64,000 bases of DNA from an uncultured Alistipes sp. (GCA_910584485.1 CAJUAV010000011.1:13088-77087), one strand, 5' to 3'; positions 1 through 8,789 are shown, counted from the first letter of the stretch. Program-made: numbers and translations. The notes: a model not told the origin generated them from the letters alone.

Positions 1-362
1 GCGCCTCGATCGGCTTCCGCAGCCGCCACAATATCGACATCGAACAGGAGATCAGCGAAGCGATCGATAACGTCGCAGCGTTCGAGCCCGATTTCGAAGT
101 TCGCATCGACGAACAGGAGTTTTCGGCCGACGAACTGATGCGCCGGCTCGAAAGCGGCGAAATCATCCGCGAGGTACAGCAGGGGCTGCAAGCGCCCTCC
201 GCAGCGCAGACCGCCGACACGCTCGGCTCGACGGCCGCACCCCGCACCGAGAAGGTGCAGGCAGGAGACCGCAAAATGACCGTAACGATCGAAGAGGGCA
301 AAGGCCTTTCGGTCGAAACGGATCGCAAGAAGGTGGAGCTCTCGGTGAGCGACAAGCAATAA
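1..362 (+). CDS. C-terminal part of an unrecognised protein
   Basis: The open frame enters from the left edge, with its first full codon at base 3, and stops at 362, so only about 119 C-terminal residues are present. The visible part is acidic and hydrophilic (many Glu, Asp, Arg), with a likely helical stretch followed by an Ala/Thr/Pro-rich linker and a charged tail ending in VSDKQ. I see no membrane segment and no catalytic motif. A good terminator lies about 30 bp after the stop, which supports a real gene end. I do not recognise the family. Confidence 0.6.
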   Translation, partial: ASIGFRSRHNIDIEQEISEAIDNVAAFEPDFEVRIDEQEFSADELMRRLESGEIIREVQQGLQAPSAAQTADTLGSTAAPRTEKVQAGDRKMTVTIEEGKGLSVETDRKKVELSVSDKQ

Positions 363-389
363 GGCCGCAAGGGGCATCGCCTGCCCCGA

Positions 390-429
390 GACGGACGGGC
401 CCGAGGCATTCGGGGTCCGTCCGTTTTTT
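390..429 (+). terminator. Rho-independent terminator after the partial gene
   Basis: ACGGACGG (391-398) pairs with CCGTCCGT (417-424), with further G/C pairs inside and a T-run after the stem. It closes the partial upstream gene. From here to the pfkA promoter at 632 I see no gene or recognisable element, only GC-rich sequence. Confidence 0.8.
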
Positions 430-631
430 GTCGGCAGAGTGCTCCGCCGCGGCTGCCGAAACGGCGGCATCCGCAATCCGAATTCGACCGGTTCCCGTTT
501 TTGACCGCCTTCGGCTGCTCCGAAGCTGCTCCGATTCGGCATCTTCGTGCCGACGCCCATGTTTCCGCACCCGACTTTTCGCACGTTGCGGCGGCGCCGA
601 AGCTGCGCCCGCGCGACAAAACGCGAACAAG

Positions 632-663
632 TTTGCATTTGCCCTCGCTTATTCGTATCTTTG
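632..663 (+). promoter_or_regulatory. Bacteroidota-type promoter of pfkA
   Basis: TTTG at 632-635 and TATCTTTG at 656-663 are separated by 20 bp, matching the Bacteroidota sigma-ABfr consensus (TTTG, 17-23 bp, TAnnTTTG). Transcription would start near 668-670, giving a leader of about 70 nt before pfkA. Confidence 0.75.
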
Positions 664-739
664 GCTCGATTTTGCATAACTGCAAACCATCGTTCACAAC
701 CACACTATTCGGGTTCGCAAACGACCCGACACCGACACT

Positions 740-1720
740 ATGGCAACCATCAAATGCATCGGCATCCTCACCTCGGGCGGCGACGCCCCCGGGATGAACG
801 CGGCGATCCGCGCCGTAACGCGCAGCGCCATCAGCCACGGCTTCTCCGTCAAAGGCATCATGCGCGGATACAAGGGGCTCATCACGAACGAAATCATCGA
901 GTTCCGCTCGCAAAGCGTCAGCAACATCATCCAGCTCGGCGGCACGATCCTCAAGACGGCGCGCTGCCAGGAGTTCACCACCCCCGAGGGGCGGCGCCTG
1001 GCCTACGACAACATGCGCGCCGCAGGCATCGACGCCCTGGTGGTCATCGGCGGCGACGGCTCGCTGACGGGCGCCTCGATCTTCGCACAGGAGTTCGATG
1101 TGCCGATCATCGGCCTGCCGGGCACCATCGACCGCGACCTGGGCGGCACGGACCACACCATCGGCTACGACACGGCTCTCAACACGATCATGGAGTCGGT
1201 CGACAAGCTGCGCGACACGGCCTCGTCGCACGAACGCCTCTTCTTCGTCGAGGTGATGGGCCACACGGCGGGCTACCTCGCCCTGAACAGCGCCCTGGCT
1301 TCGGGCGCCGAGGCGGCGATCATCCCCGAAATGGAAACCGAGGTCGACCAGCTGGCCGAGCTCATCAACCACGGCTTCCGCAAGAGCAAGAACTCGGCGA
1401 TCGTCATCGTGGCCGAGAATCCCGAAACGGGCGGCGCCACGGGGCTCGCCGAACGCGTCAAGAAGGAGTTTCCCCAGTACGACGCCCGCGTGACGATCCT
1501 CGGACACCTCCAGCGCGGCGGCTCGCCCACATCGCGCGACCGCATCCTCGCCTCGCGCATGGGCAACGCGGCCGTCGAGGCGATCCTCGACGGGCAGCGC
1601 AACGTGATGATCGGCATCGAAAACGGCAAGCTGACCTACGTGCCCTTCTCGAAGGCGATCAAGCACCGCAAGGCGATCGACCGCGACGTACTCGAACTGG
1701 TGAAGATCCTCTCGATCTGA
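740..1720 (+). CDS. pfkA: ATP-dependent 6-phosphofructokinase
   Basis: Cytosolic glycolytic kinase converting fructose 6-phosphate and ATP to fructose 1,6-bisphosphate. The 326 residues match the normal bacterial length. Visible motifs are the N-terminal TSGGDAPGMN nucleotide loop (about residues 11-20), GGDGS near 104, where the Gly after GGD is the mark of ATP rather than pyrophosphate use, and the catalytic GTIDRD near 129. The usual sequence there is GTIDND; the catalytic Asp is kept but the following Asn is Arg. It is the first gene of a likely pfkA-kinase-tatA-tatC transcript, 44 bp ahead of the next gene. Confidence 0.95.
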   Translation: MATIKCIGILTSGGDAPGMNAAIRAVTRSAISHGFSVKGIMRGYKGLITNEIIEFRSQSVSNIIQLGGTILKTARCQEFTTPEGRRLAYDNMRAAGIDALVVIGGDGSLTGASIFAQEFDVPIIGLPGTIDRDLGGTDHTIGYDTALNTIMESVDKLRDTASSHERLFFVEVMGHTAGYLALNSALASGAEAAIIPEMETEVDQLAELINHGFRKSKNSAIVIVAENPETGGATGLAERVKKEFPQYDARVTILGHLQRGGSPTSRDRILASRMGNAAVEAILDGQRNVMIGIENGKLTYVPFSKAIKHRKAIDRDVLELVKILSI

Positions 1721-1764
1721 CCCGCCCCGCAACAAACCCCGAAAACCACTGCTACACCCAATCC

Positions 1765-2766
1765 ATGAAACGCGTAATCGGCATCGGAAATGCCCTGACC
1801 GACATGCTGGTCAACCTGAAAACCGACTCGGTACTGGGTCGCTTCAAACTGGCCAAGGGATCGATGAACCTCGTCGACTCCCGCCTGCAAACCGAAATCT
1901 CGCAGTCCGTCGCAGGACTGCCCTACTCGCTTTCGCTGGGCGGCTCGGCGGGCAACACGATCCGCGCCATGGCGCGCCTCGGCTGCGACGTGGGCTTCAT
2001 CGGCAAGGTGGGCGAGGACACGACGGGCGATTTCTTCGTCAAGGCGCTCGAAAACCTGCACGTCGAACCCGTCATCTTCCGCGGTACGGAGCGTTCGGGC
2101 AAGTGCGTGTCGCTCATCTCGCCCGACGGCGAGCGGACGATGCTCACCCACCTCGGCGCGGCGCTCGAACTGGAGGCCTCCGAAATCGACCCGACGATCT
2201 TCGACGACTACGACTGCCTCTACGTCGAGGGGTACCTCGTGCAGAACCATGAACTCATCGAACAGGCGGTGCGCACGGCCAAGGCCTGCGGTCTGAAGGT
2301 CGCCATCGACCTCGCCTCGTTCAACGTCGTGGCCGAGAGCCTCGAATTTCTGCGCCGGCTCGTGCGTGAATACGTCGACATCGTCTTCGCCAACGAGGAC
2401 GAGGCGAAGACCTTCACCTGCGAAGCGGAGCCCGTCAACGCCTTGCAGGCCATTTCGGAGCTCTGCGAACTGGCCATCGTGAAAATCGGCACGCGCGGCG
2501 CCCTCATCAAGCAGGGGGGTGACGTGGTGCACGTCGGCATCATGGCGGCCGCCAAGCGCGTCGACACGACGGGTGCGGGCGATTTCTATGCTGCGGGCTT
2601 CCTCGCGGGGCTCTGCCAGGGGCTCTCGCTGCGCCAGTGCGGCACGATCGGCGCCATCACGGCGGGCAAGGTGATCGAGGTCGTCGGCACCACCTTCGGC
2701 GAGGAGGCGTGGGAGGAGATTTTCCGCCTCGTCGAGAAGGTACGCAACGAAAAATACCTCTTCTAA
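1765..2766 (+). CDS. PfkB-family carbohydrate/nucleoside kinase
   Basis: A 333-residue ribokinase/PfkB-fold kinase of the adenosine-kinase-like type common in Bacteroidota. The first strand reads MKRVIGIGNALTDM, a GGSAGNT motif lies near residue 57, and the C-terminal PfkB signature DTTGAGDFYAAG near 270 supplies the catalytic Asp and anion hole. The start is set by alignment to the family: the open frame continues upstream, but that part overlaps pfkA out of frame. The substrate (sugar or adenosine) cannot be told from sequence alone. It is followed 12 bp later by tatA. Confidence 0.85.
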   Translation: MKRVIGIGNALTDMLVNLKTDSVLGRFKLAKGSMNLVDSRLQTEISQSVAGLPYSLSLGGSAGNTIRAMARLGCDVGFIGKVGEDTTGDFFVKALENLHVEPVIFRGTERSGKCVSLISPDGERTMLTHLGAALELEASEIDPTIFDDYDCLYVEGYLVQNHELIEQAVRTAKACGLKVAIDLASFNVVAESLEFLRRLVREYVDIVFANEDEAKTFTCEAEPVNALQAISELCELAIVKIGTRGALIKQGGDVVHVGIMAAAKRVDTTGAGDFYAAGFLAGLCQGLSLRQCGTIGAITAGKVIEVVGTTFGEEAWEEIFRLVEKVRNEKYLF

Positions 2767-2778
2767 TACGATAAAACC

Positions 2779-3081
2779 ATGATCCCGCTATTTCTGGGCC
2801 GCATCGGCCTGACCGAACTGCTCGTCGTCCTGCTCATCGTCGTCCTCTGCTTCGGCGGCAAGAAGATTCCCGAACTCATGCGCGGCGTGGGACGCGGCGT
2901 GAAAGCCTTCCGCGAGGGACTGGAGGGCACCGACGAGGCCGTAAAGGCGGAGCCTGCCGCGAAAACCGAGACCGCCGTGAAGACGGAGACGGAAGTCGCG
3001 AAAACCGAGACCTCCGTGAAGACGGAGGCGGAAGGTGCGAAAACCGAGGCGGAGGCCGGGGAGGCTTCGGGCCGCGCCTGA
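2779..3081 (+). CDS. tatA: Sec-independent protein translocase TatA/TatE family
   Basis: A 100-residue pore-forming subunit of the twin-arginine export system in the inner membrane. An N-terminal hydrophobic helix (about residues 8-26) is followed by the hinge FGGKKIPELMRGVGRG, the TatA signature, and an amphipathic helix. From about residue 61 the protein becomes a low-complexity Lys/Thr/Glu/Ala tail made of a 13-residue repeat. tatC follows 74 bp downstream. No separate tatB is seen, as is usual for two-component TatA-TatC systems. Confidence 0.9.
   Translation: MIPLFLGRIGLTELLVVLLIVVLCFGGKKIPELMRGVGRGVKAFREGLEGTDEAVKAEPAAKTETAVKTETEVAKTETSVKTEAEGAKTEAEAGEASGRA
2959..3060 (+). repeat. 39-bp tandem repeat coding the TatA tail
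   Basis: The sequence GCGAAAACCGAG recurs at 2959, 2998 and 3037, spacing exactly 39 bp, giving two full units and one partial unit in frame. Each unit encodes 13 residues beginning AKTE. The tail is predicted to be disordered and cytoplasmic. Confidence 0.85.
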
Positions 3082-3155
3082 CCGCTTCGGACAATTTCCG
3101 ACCGCTTCAGGCTGTTTTTGACCGCTACCGACCCCTCCCGACCGTTTCGGACCCC
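3080..3155 (+). repeat. 20-bp tandem repeat filling the tatA-tatC gap
   Basis: GACCG(C/T)T begins at 3080, 3100, 3120 and 3140, exactly 20 bp apart. Units are degenerate after the first 10-12 bases and two carry GACCGCTTCGGA or a close variant. The array starts on the tatA stop codon and ends at the tatC start, so it makes up the whole spacer. Confidence 0.8.
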
Positions 3156-3950
3156 ATGAACGCAGCGCCGCAGAACGATCCGCAGCACATGACTTTTTTC
3201 GGTCATGTCGAGGCATTGCGCCCTCACCTGGTGCGCAGCGCCGTCGCGGTCGTGCTGCTCGCCGTCGCAGCCTTCCTCTGCAAAGGGGCGTTGATCGACG
3301 GCCTGCTGTTCGGACCGCTGCGGGCCGATTTCCCGACCAACCGCCTGCTGCTTTGGCTCGCCGAACGTTCGGGGATCGACTATGCGCTGCCGACGCCCGA
3401 GCTGATCAACACGACCCTTGCGGGACAATTCAACCTCCACCTGCGCCTGTCGTTTACCGCGGCGCTCGTCGCGGCGCTCCCCTACTGCCTGTGGGAGGCG
3501 TGGCGTTTCGTCCGACCCGCCCTGACCCTGCACGAACGACGGCTCTGCCGCACAGCGGCCCTGCGCGTCGCCGCAGCTTTCGGCAGCGGCCTGGCGTTCG
3601 GCTATTTCATCCTCGCACCCCTCTCGATCGCCTTTCTGGCATCGTACCGCGTCAGCGATGCCGTACGGAACCTGATCGATATCGGCTCCTACCTCTCGAC
3701 CGTCACGCAGGTGACGATCGTCTGCGCATTGCTTTTCCAGCTGCCATTGCTCGTGCAGCTGCTGACCCGCATGGGGCTGCTCACGGCCGCAGCCATGCGC
3801 CGCTACCGCCGCCACGCGATCGTCGTACTCGCCGTGCTGGCGGCCCTCGTCACACCGCCCGACGCCTTCAGTATGCTGCTCGTACTGCTGCCGCTGGCAG
3901 GACTGTACGAATACGGCATCCGCGTGGCGGCACGGAACGAAAGAAGATAA
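3156..3950 (+). CDS. tatC: Sec-independent protein translocase TatC
   Basis: A 264-residue multispanning inner-membrane protein that binds twin-arginine signal peptides and works with TatA. The N-terminus MTFFGHVEALRPHLVRS (from residue 12) matches the TatC HLxELR-type motif in diverged form. Six hydrophobic segments follow, with FVRPALTLHERRL after the second and FGYFILAPLSIAFL in the middle. Last gene of the pfkA operon; the array of 20-bp repeats lies just before its start. Confidence 0.9.
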   Translation: MNAAPQNDPQHMTFFGHVEALRPHLVRSAVAVVLLAVAAFLCKGALIDGLLFGPLRADFPTNRLLLWLAERSGIDYALPTPELINTTLAGQFNLHLRLSFTAALVAALPYCLWEAWRFVRPALTLHERRLCRTAALRVAAAFGSGLAFGYFILAPLSIAFLASYRVSDAVRNLIDIGSYLSTVTQVTIVCALLFQLPLLVQLLTRMGLLTAAAMRRYRRHAIVVLAVLAALVTPPDAFSMLLVLLPLAGLYEYGIRVAARNERR

Positions 3951-4185
3951 AGCGGCCGGCGTTGGATAGGCGCGGAGCTTTCGATACGGCGTGTGCTTGC
4001 AGGCAGTCGCGAAGGGTAGTTTGTCGAAGCGGCGAACGGGTGCCACGGCGGGTTGTCCGTGGATTGTCTATGGGTTGTCGGATCGGCAGACGGGAACTCG
4101 GCGGATAACGGCATAGGCCCTGTTTTCGGCTCGTTTCGGGAGCCATTTTACACACGAGGCAGCTTGCCGACACGACGATGAATAA

Positions 4186-4214
4186 AAAGAGAGCTCGCAG
4201 GCTCTCTTTTTTTT
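4186..4214 (+). terminator. Rho-independent terminator after tatC
   Basis: AAAGAGAGC and GCTCTCTTT flank a short loop and run into an eight-base T tract. It ends the pfkA-tatC transcript some 235 bp after the tatC stop. The 3951-4185 interval holds no gene I can support. Confidence 0.8.
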
Positions 4215-4228
4215 CTTGCAAAAGATGA

Positions 4229-5050
4229 AATAAATGAAAATAAATTTCTAAATTTGTTGTACGGGCTGTAGGCTCTGTACAAGTTCGGCTAAAGACGTTT
4301 TAAAAATCATCGCAAACAGTCGGAACCCATAACGCGGTTCACGACTCGGTGATTTATGTCTTTGGCCGAACAAAAAGACAGAGCAGTCGATGGACCGCGT
4401 TATCCTATCCTGACGCGGAACGCCGTTTGAACGGCGTGTGCCGTCCGCCGCATTGGGCGGCGGACGGCAGCGTCGCGTCGGAATCGATTGTCCCGTCGGC
4501 GAATTCGGAAGCTCGCACATATTGTGCGGCATCCCGCAGCCGCCCGCTGGCGGAGGGCTGCTCTCTTTGATCGCACGCCCGTCCGCTCGGCTGCGGACTG
4601 AACCGGCGATCCCATGTCCGAATGGCGATGGCGGAAGCCATCGGCGGGCCGCAGCTTCGCCCTGGCGAAGGCCCGCTTCGTAACCGTCGCGTCCCTTCGC
4701 AAGCTGCGGTCCGAATGAAAGCAGTCAGAACCGTAAATCGCACATAGCCTGATCGATTCGATCCCGCAGGGATCGGCGGGCCGAAGCCTCCGCGCGCGGA
4801 GGCCCGCAGTTCGTGCAAACATGTGTGCCCTCCGCAGGCTTCGCCCCGAATGAAAAACGTTTTACCGTTCGGCTGCGGATGATAGGCAACATCGCACATC
4901 AGTGCGTGCTGTTCGCCGCCGCCCCTTACAGCGGACGGCCATCTCGCGTCGAGCCGCTCGAAATGCCTCATGCCTCCGGCGGCGAACTCGAAAAATCGTT
5001 CGTCAGCGATCGGCACTCCGCAGCCGCAGCCCGAATGAAACCACACGACA
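4229..5050 (-). repeat. Intergenic palindromic-module element, full copy A
   Basis: Near-complete copy, in the opposite orientation to copies B and C, of an element found between convergent genes. Read on the minus strand, the order is: a module around 4880-5045 shared with the 46.5-kb island; a GCGGGCCTCC block with the hairpin GATCCC/GGGATC (4760-4774); a GGGCCTTCGCC block with a GATGGC-type hairpin; a GCAGCCCTCCGCC block with a GCACA/TGTGC hairpin; a three-way junction (4412-4479) closed by GACGCG/CGCGTC; a 75-nt stem-loop (4329-4403) closed by ATAACGCGGT/ACCGCGTTAT; and an AT-rich end at 4229-4260. No credible ORF. It fills the convergent tatC/glgB gap. Confidence 0.85.
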
Positions 5051-5104
5051 ACCCGTCGACCCGCAACTGCCATCGCGCGCCGACAACCGATCGCGCTTCC
5101 GCCG

Positions 5105-7141
5105 CTACCTTTTCCGCAGGTAGACCGTGGCCGTGCGGGCCACGTTGTAGATCTTCAGCCGCGGGTAGCGTTTGCCGTCCTCGCCCGTGACGTCGAACGT
5201 AAAGTGTTCGCCCTGCATGTCGGCGACCTCCTGTCCGCCGAACCGTTTCTCGTCGGTCGACAGGACGGGCACGTATTTCCCCGCTTCGCGCACGGGCAGC
5301 TCGTAATCGGGAATCGAGGCCGTCGGATGCCAGTTGAAGACGAAGAGCAGCCGTCCGTGGGCGAAGGCCATCGTCTTGTTCGCTTCGTCCATCTGCAGGT
5401 TCCACGCATAGCCGTCTTCGAGCACGCGGTATTTTTTGACGAGACGGAGCATCGCGCGGTCGAAATCGCCCAGCAGGCGGTAGCGCAGAAAACCGTTCTC
5501 GGCCAGCGACCATTGGCGCCGCGCATGGGCGTAGCTCCAGTCGTTTCCCTCGCGCGGAAAATCGATCCACTCGGGATGGCCGAACTCGTTGCCCATGAAA
5601 TTCAGGTAGGCCTGACCGCCCGTCGAAATCGTCATGAGGCGGATCATCTTGTGCAGCGCCATGCCGCGTTCGATGACCAGATTCTGCGACGCGCGGTCCA
5701 TGTCGAAATACATCTCCTTGTCCATCAGACGAAAAGCGATCGTCTTGTCGCCCACCAACGCCTGGTCGTGCGATTCGGCGTAGGCGACCGTCTTCACGGC
5801 GGGCAGGCGGTTCGTCAGCACGGACCACATCTCCCAGATGTTCCACTCCTCGTCGGGCACCTCCTTCAGCAGCTTGATCCAGAAATCGGGAATCGCCATG
5901 CCGAGGCGGTAATCGAAGCCGATGCCCCCCTCCTCGGAGGGGATGCACATGCCCGGCATGCCGCTCACGTCCTCGGCGATCGTCACCGCTCCCGGGTGGA
6001 ATTCGTGCACGAGGCGATTGGCCAGCGTGAGGTAGCAGAGGGCGTCCGTATCGACTCCCGCATCGAAGAATTTCTCGCGGCAGTCGAACTCCGTGTAGCC
6101 GTGGTGGTGGTAGATCATCGAGGTGACGCCGTCGAAGCGGAAGCCGTCGAAGCGATACTCGTCGAGCCAGTATTTGATGTTCGAAAGGAGGAAATGCTGC
6201 ACCTCGCGCTTGCCGTAATCGAAGATCATCGAATCCCAGTAGCGCTGGTAGCCCGCCTCGCCCGCCTTCGAGTAGAGGTGGTCCGTGCCGTCGAGTTCGT
6301 TGATTCCTTCGTTGAGGTTCTTGACGTAGTGGGCGTGCACGAGGTCCATGATGACGGCGATGCCCAGCTCGTGGGCGCGACGCACGAGCTCCTTGAGCTC
6401 CTCGGGGGTGCCGCAGCGCGACGTGGGGGCGAAGAAGCTCGACACGTGGTAGCCGAACGATCCGTAGTAGGGATGTTCGGCCACGGCCATGAGCTGCACG
6501 GCGTTGTAGCCGTCGCGCTTGATGCGCGGCAGGATCCGCTCGGTAAATTCGCGGTAGGTGCCCACCCCTTCGCGCTCCTGCGCCATGCCGACGTGCGCTT
6601 CGTAGATGAGCAGCGGGCCGTTGCGGCGGATGTCGAAGGCGTCGCCGCGCCAGTCGAACGGCTCGGCGGGCGCCCAGAACTGCGCCGTGTAGTTCTTCGT
6701 CGCTTCATCCTGCACGACGCGCGTGGCGTAGGCGGGAATGCGGTCGTGCCAGCCGTTCTCGCCGTGCACGTGGAGCTTGTAGAGCGACCCGTGGGTCAGG
6801 CGGTCGCGGTACATCGCGGCGGGGAAGAAGGCGCTCCACACGCCCGCCGCATCGCGGCGAAGGCGGATTTCGGTGCGCTGCCAGTTGTTGAAATCGCCGA
6901 AGACGTAGACGTCTTGCGCGCCGGGGAGCCACTCGCGCAGCCACCAGCCGTCGAGTGTCGCGTCCCATTGCCAACCGAAATAGCGGTAGCCGTTGGCGTA
7001 ATCGGCAATCGAGGGGGCCGAGGCGAGGATGTCGCGCATCTTCGCTTCGTATCGGTCGTGTCGGGCGACGATTTCCGCCTCGACGGGGGCAAGCCATTCG
7101 TCGCCGGCGACGATGGGCAGGGTGGGCCTCTTTTTTTCCAT
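5105..7141 (-). CDS. glgB: 1,4-alpha-glucan branching enzyme (GH13)
   Basis: Glycogen branching enzyme of about 678 residues, closer to the eukaryote-like GH13 subfamily 8 than to E. coli GlgB. An N-terminal CBM48-like domain (VYVFGDFNNWQRT near residue 80) precedes the TIM barrel. GH13 regions are visible as VIMDLVHAHYV, GFRFDGVTSM (nucleophile Asp), IAEDVSG (acid Glu) and YAESHDQ (transition-state Asp). The ATG at 7141 is chosen because the frame further upstream has only a TTG inside the promoter -7 box. Monocistronic and divergent from the peptide transporter. Confidence 0.92.
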   Translation of the reverse strand: MEKKRPTLPIVAGDEWLAPVEAEIVARHDRYEAKMRDILASAPSIADYANGYRYFGWQWDATLDGWWLREWLPGAQDVYVFGDFNNWQRTEIRLRRDAAGVWSAFFPAAMYRDRLTHGSLYKLHVHGENGWHDRIPAYATRVVQDEATKNYTAQFWAPAEPFDWRGDAFDIRRNGPLLIYEAHVGMAQEREGVGTYREFTERILPRIKRDGYNAVQLMAVAEHPYYGSFGYHVSSFFAPTSRCGTPEELKELVRRAHELGIAVIMDLVHAHYVKNLNEGINELDGTDHLYSKAGEAGYQRYWDSMIFDYGKREVQHFLLSNIKYWLDEYRFDGFRFDGVTSMIYHHHGYTEFDCREKFFDAGVDTDALCYLTLANRLVHEFHPGAVTIAEDVSGMPGMCIPSEEGGIGFDYRLGMAIPDFWIKLLKEVPDEEWNIWEMWSVLTNRLPAVKTVAYAESHDQALVGDKTIAFRLMDKEMYFDMDRASQNLVIERGMALHKMIRLMTISTGGQAYLNFMGNEFGHPEWIDFPREGNDWSYAHARRQWSLAENGFLRYRLLGDFDRAMLRLVKKYRVLEDGYAWNLQMDEANKTMAFAHGRLLFVFNWHPTASIPDYELPVREAGKYVPVLSTDEKRFGGQEVADMQGEHFTFDVTGEDGKRYPRLKIYNVARTATVYLRKR

Positions 7142-7162
7142 GGGGTTCGGGAGATTGATAGA

Positions 7163-7191
7163 CAAATATAACGAAAATTTTTCTATCTTTG
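7163..7191. promoter_or_regulatory. Divergent glgB / peptide-transporter promoters
   Basis: TATATTTG reads leftward (7170 to 7163) toward glgB and TATCTTTG reads rightward (7184-7191) toward the transporter. Both match TAnnTTTG. Their inner edges are 13 bp apart, so each -35-like region must overlap the other promoter. The glgB leader would be about 16 nt and the transporter leader about 35-40 nt. Confidence 0.75.
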
Positions 7192-7232
7192 TCCTCGACG
7201 AACCATTTTCGCACCTTTAAAACAACCGTATC

Positions 7233-8729
7233 ATGTTAAAACAACCCAAAGGTTTGATCGCCGCCGCGCTGGCCAACACAGGCGAACGTTTCGGCTTCTA
7301 TACGATGATGGCGATTCTGACGCTCTTCCTCATGTCGAAATTCGGCATCGACAGCGAGTCGGCGGGACGCATCTATTCGTTTTTCTACACGTCGATCTAC
7401 ATCCTCGCCCTCGTCGGCGGTCTGATCGCCGACCGTCTGCGCAACTACAAGGGGACGATCATCGCAGGTCTGCTGGTGATGACCCTGGGTTACGTGCTGC
7501 TGATGGTTCCCTCGATCACCTCGAAGACGGTGATCGTCGGCGCGCTGATGATCATCGCGTTCGGCAACGGCCTCTTCAAGGGCAACCTGCAGGCCCTCGT
7601 CGGACAGCTCTACGACAACGAGCAGTACGCCAAGCTGCGCGACACGGGCTTCCAGATCTTCTACATGTTCATCAATATCGGCGCCATGGTCGCTCCGTTC
7701 GCCGCGGTGGGCGTGCGCAACTGGTGGCTGCGGACGCAGGGATTCCTCTACAACTCCGACCTTTCGGCCCTCTGTCACGCCTTCAATAACGGCACGATGT
7801 CCGAAGAGGTGATGAGCGGCCGCTTCTCCGAGCTGGCCGCGCAGGTCAGCCTGAACGGCGCACCCGCCGACCTGGCCCGCTTCGCCCAGGAGTACCTCGA
7901 CGCCTTCAACACGGGCTTCCACTATGCGTTCGGCGTGGCCATCGTGGCGATGCTCTTCTCGCTCGTCGTCTTCCTGACGAACAAGAAGCAGCTGCCCGAT
8001 CCGCAGGCCGCTCCGGCCAAGAAGAGCGTCTCGAAAGCCGAGGTACAGCAGGATGCCCGCGAAATCCGCCAGCGCCTCTACGCGCTGTTCGCCGTCTTCG
8101 CGATCGTGATTTTCTTCTGGTTCTCGTTCCACCAGAACGGCCTGACGCTGACCCTTTTCGCACAGGACTACACGCGCCTGGAAATCTTCGGCATGCCGAT
8201 TTCGGCCGAAATCTTCCAGTCGGCCAACCCGATCTGCGTCGTCCTGCTGACCCCGATCGTCATCGCTGTTTTCGCAGCGCTGCGCGCCCGCGGCAAGGAG
8301 CCTTCGACGCCGATGAAGATCGCGATCGGCATGGGCATCGCCGCTGCGGCCTACGTGTTGATGGTCTTCGGTTCGCTCGGGCTGCCCGATCGCGCCGAGG
8401 TGACCGCAATGGGCGGTCTGGATGCGGCCGAGCGCGTGACGCCGTGGCTGCTGGCCGCGACCTACCTCATCCTGACGATCGCCGAGCTCTTCATCTCGCC
8501 CCTCGGCCTGTCGTTCGTCTCGAAGGTGGCGCCGCAGAAGTTGCAGGGCCTCATGCAGGGCTGCTGGCTCGGTGCCACGGCGCTGGGCAACGGCCTGCTC
8601 TTCCTCGGCCCGATCCTCTACAACAAGATTTCGATTTCGGCGACGTGGACCGTCTTCGTCGTGGTCTGCGGCATCTCGATGTTCGCGATGCTGGCCATGG
8701 TCAAGTGGCTGGAGCGCGTCACCGAGTAG
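7233..8729 (+). CDS. POT-family proton-coupled peptide transporter
   Basis: A 498-residue inner-membrane MFS transporter of the POT/PTR (DtpT-like) family, which imports di- and tripeptides with protons. The helix-1 motif NTGERFGFYTMMAIL corresponds to the ExxERFxYY region. About 12-14 hydrophobic segments are visible, with a long insertion (about residues 165-225) carrying soluble sequence. Alone between its own promoter and a strong terminator. Substrate range within the family cannot be predicted. Confidence 0.9.
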   Translation: MLKQPKGLIAAALANTGERFGFYTMMAILTLFLMSKFGIDSESAGRIYSFFYTSIYILALVGGLIADRLRNYKGTIIAGLLVMTLGYVLLMVPSITSKTVIVGALMIIAFGNGLFKGNLQALVGQLYDNEQYAKLRDTGFQIFYMFINIGAMVAPFAAVGVRNWWLRTQGFLYNSDLSALCHAFNNGTMSEEVMSGRFSELAAQVSLNGAPADLARFAQEYLDAFNTGFHYAFGVAIVAMLFSLVVFLTNKKQLPDPQAAPAKKSVSKAEVQQDAREIRQRLYALFAVFAIVIFFWFSFHQNGLTLTLFAQDYTRLEIFGMPISAEIFQSANPICVVLLTPIVIAVFAALRARGKEPSTPMKIAIGMGIAAAAYVLMVFGSLGLPDRAEVTAMGGLDAAERVTPWLLAATYLILTIAELFISPLGLSFVSKVAPQKLQGLMQGCWLGATALGNGLLFLGPILYNKISISATWTVFVVVCGISMFAMLAMVKWLERVTE

Positions 8730-8756
8730 GGCTTGCCCGCATCGGAAATACGAACG

Positions 8757-8789
8757 GAGACTGCCTTCGAAAGGCGGTCTCCTTTTTTT
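8757..8789 (+). terminator. Rho-independent terminator after the POT gene
   Basis: GGAGACTGCCTT pairs with AAGGCGGTCTCC across a short loop, followed by seven T residues. Confidence 0.9.

Noticed and set aside
2779..3950. A missing or broken tatB
   Set aside because: Two-component TatA-TatC systems are normal outside Proteobacteria, so nothing is missing.
4229..5050. Insertion sequence or group II intron
   Set aside because: No transposase, reverse transcriptase or typical intron domain V was found, and no target-site duplication is clear.
5204..7171. Very long antisense frames opposite glgB, susC-like, uvrB, recQ, pit and typA genes
   Set aside because: They mirror real genes with strong family motifs; the long openness is a consequence of high third-position GC.
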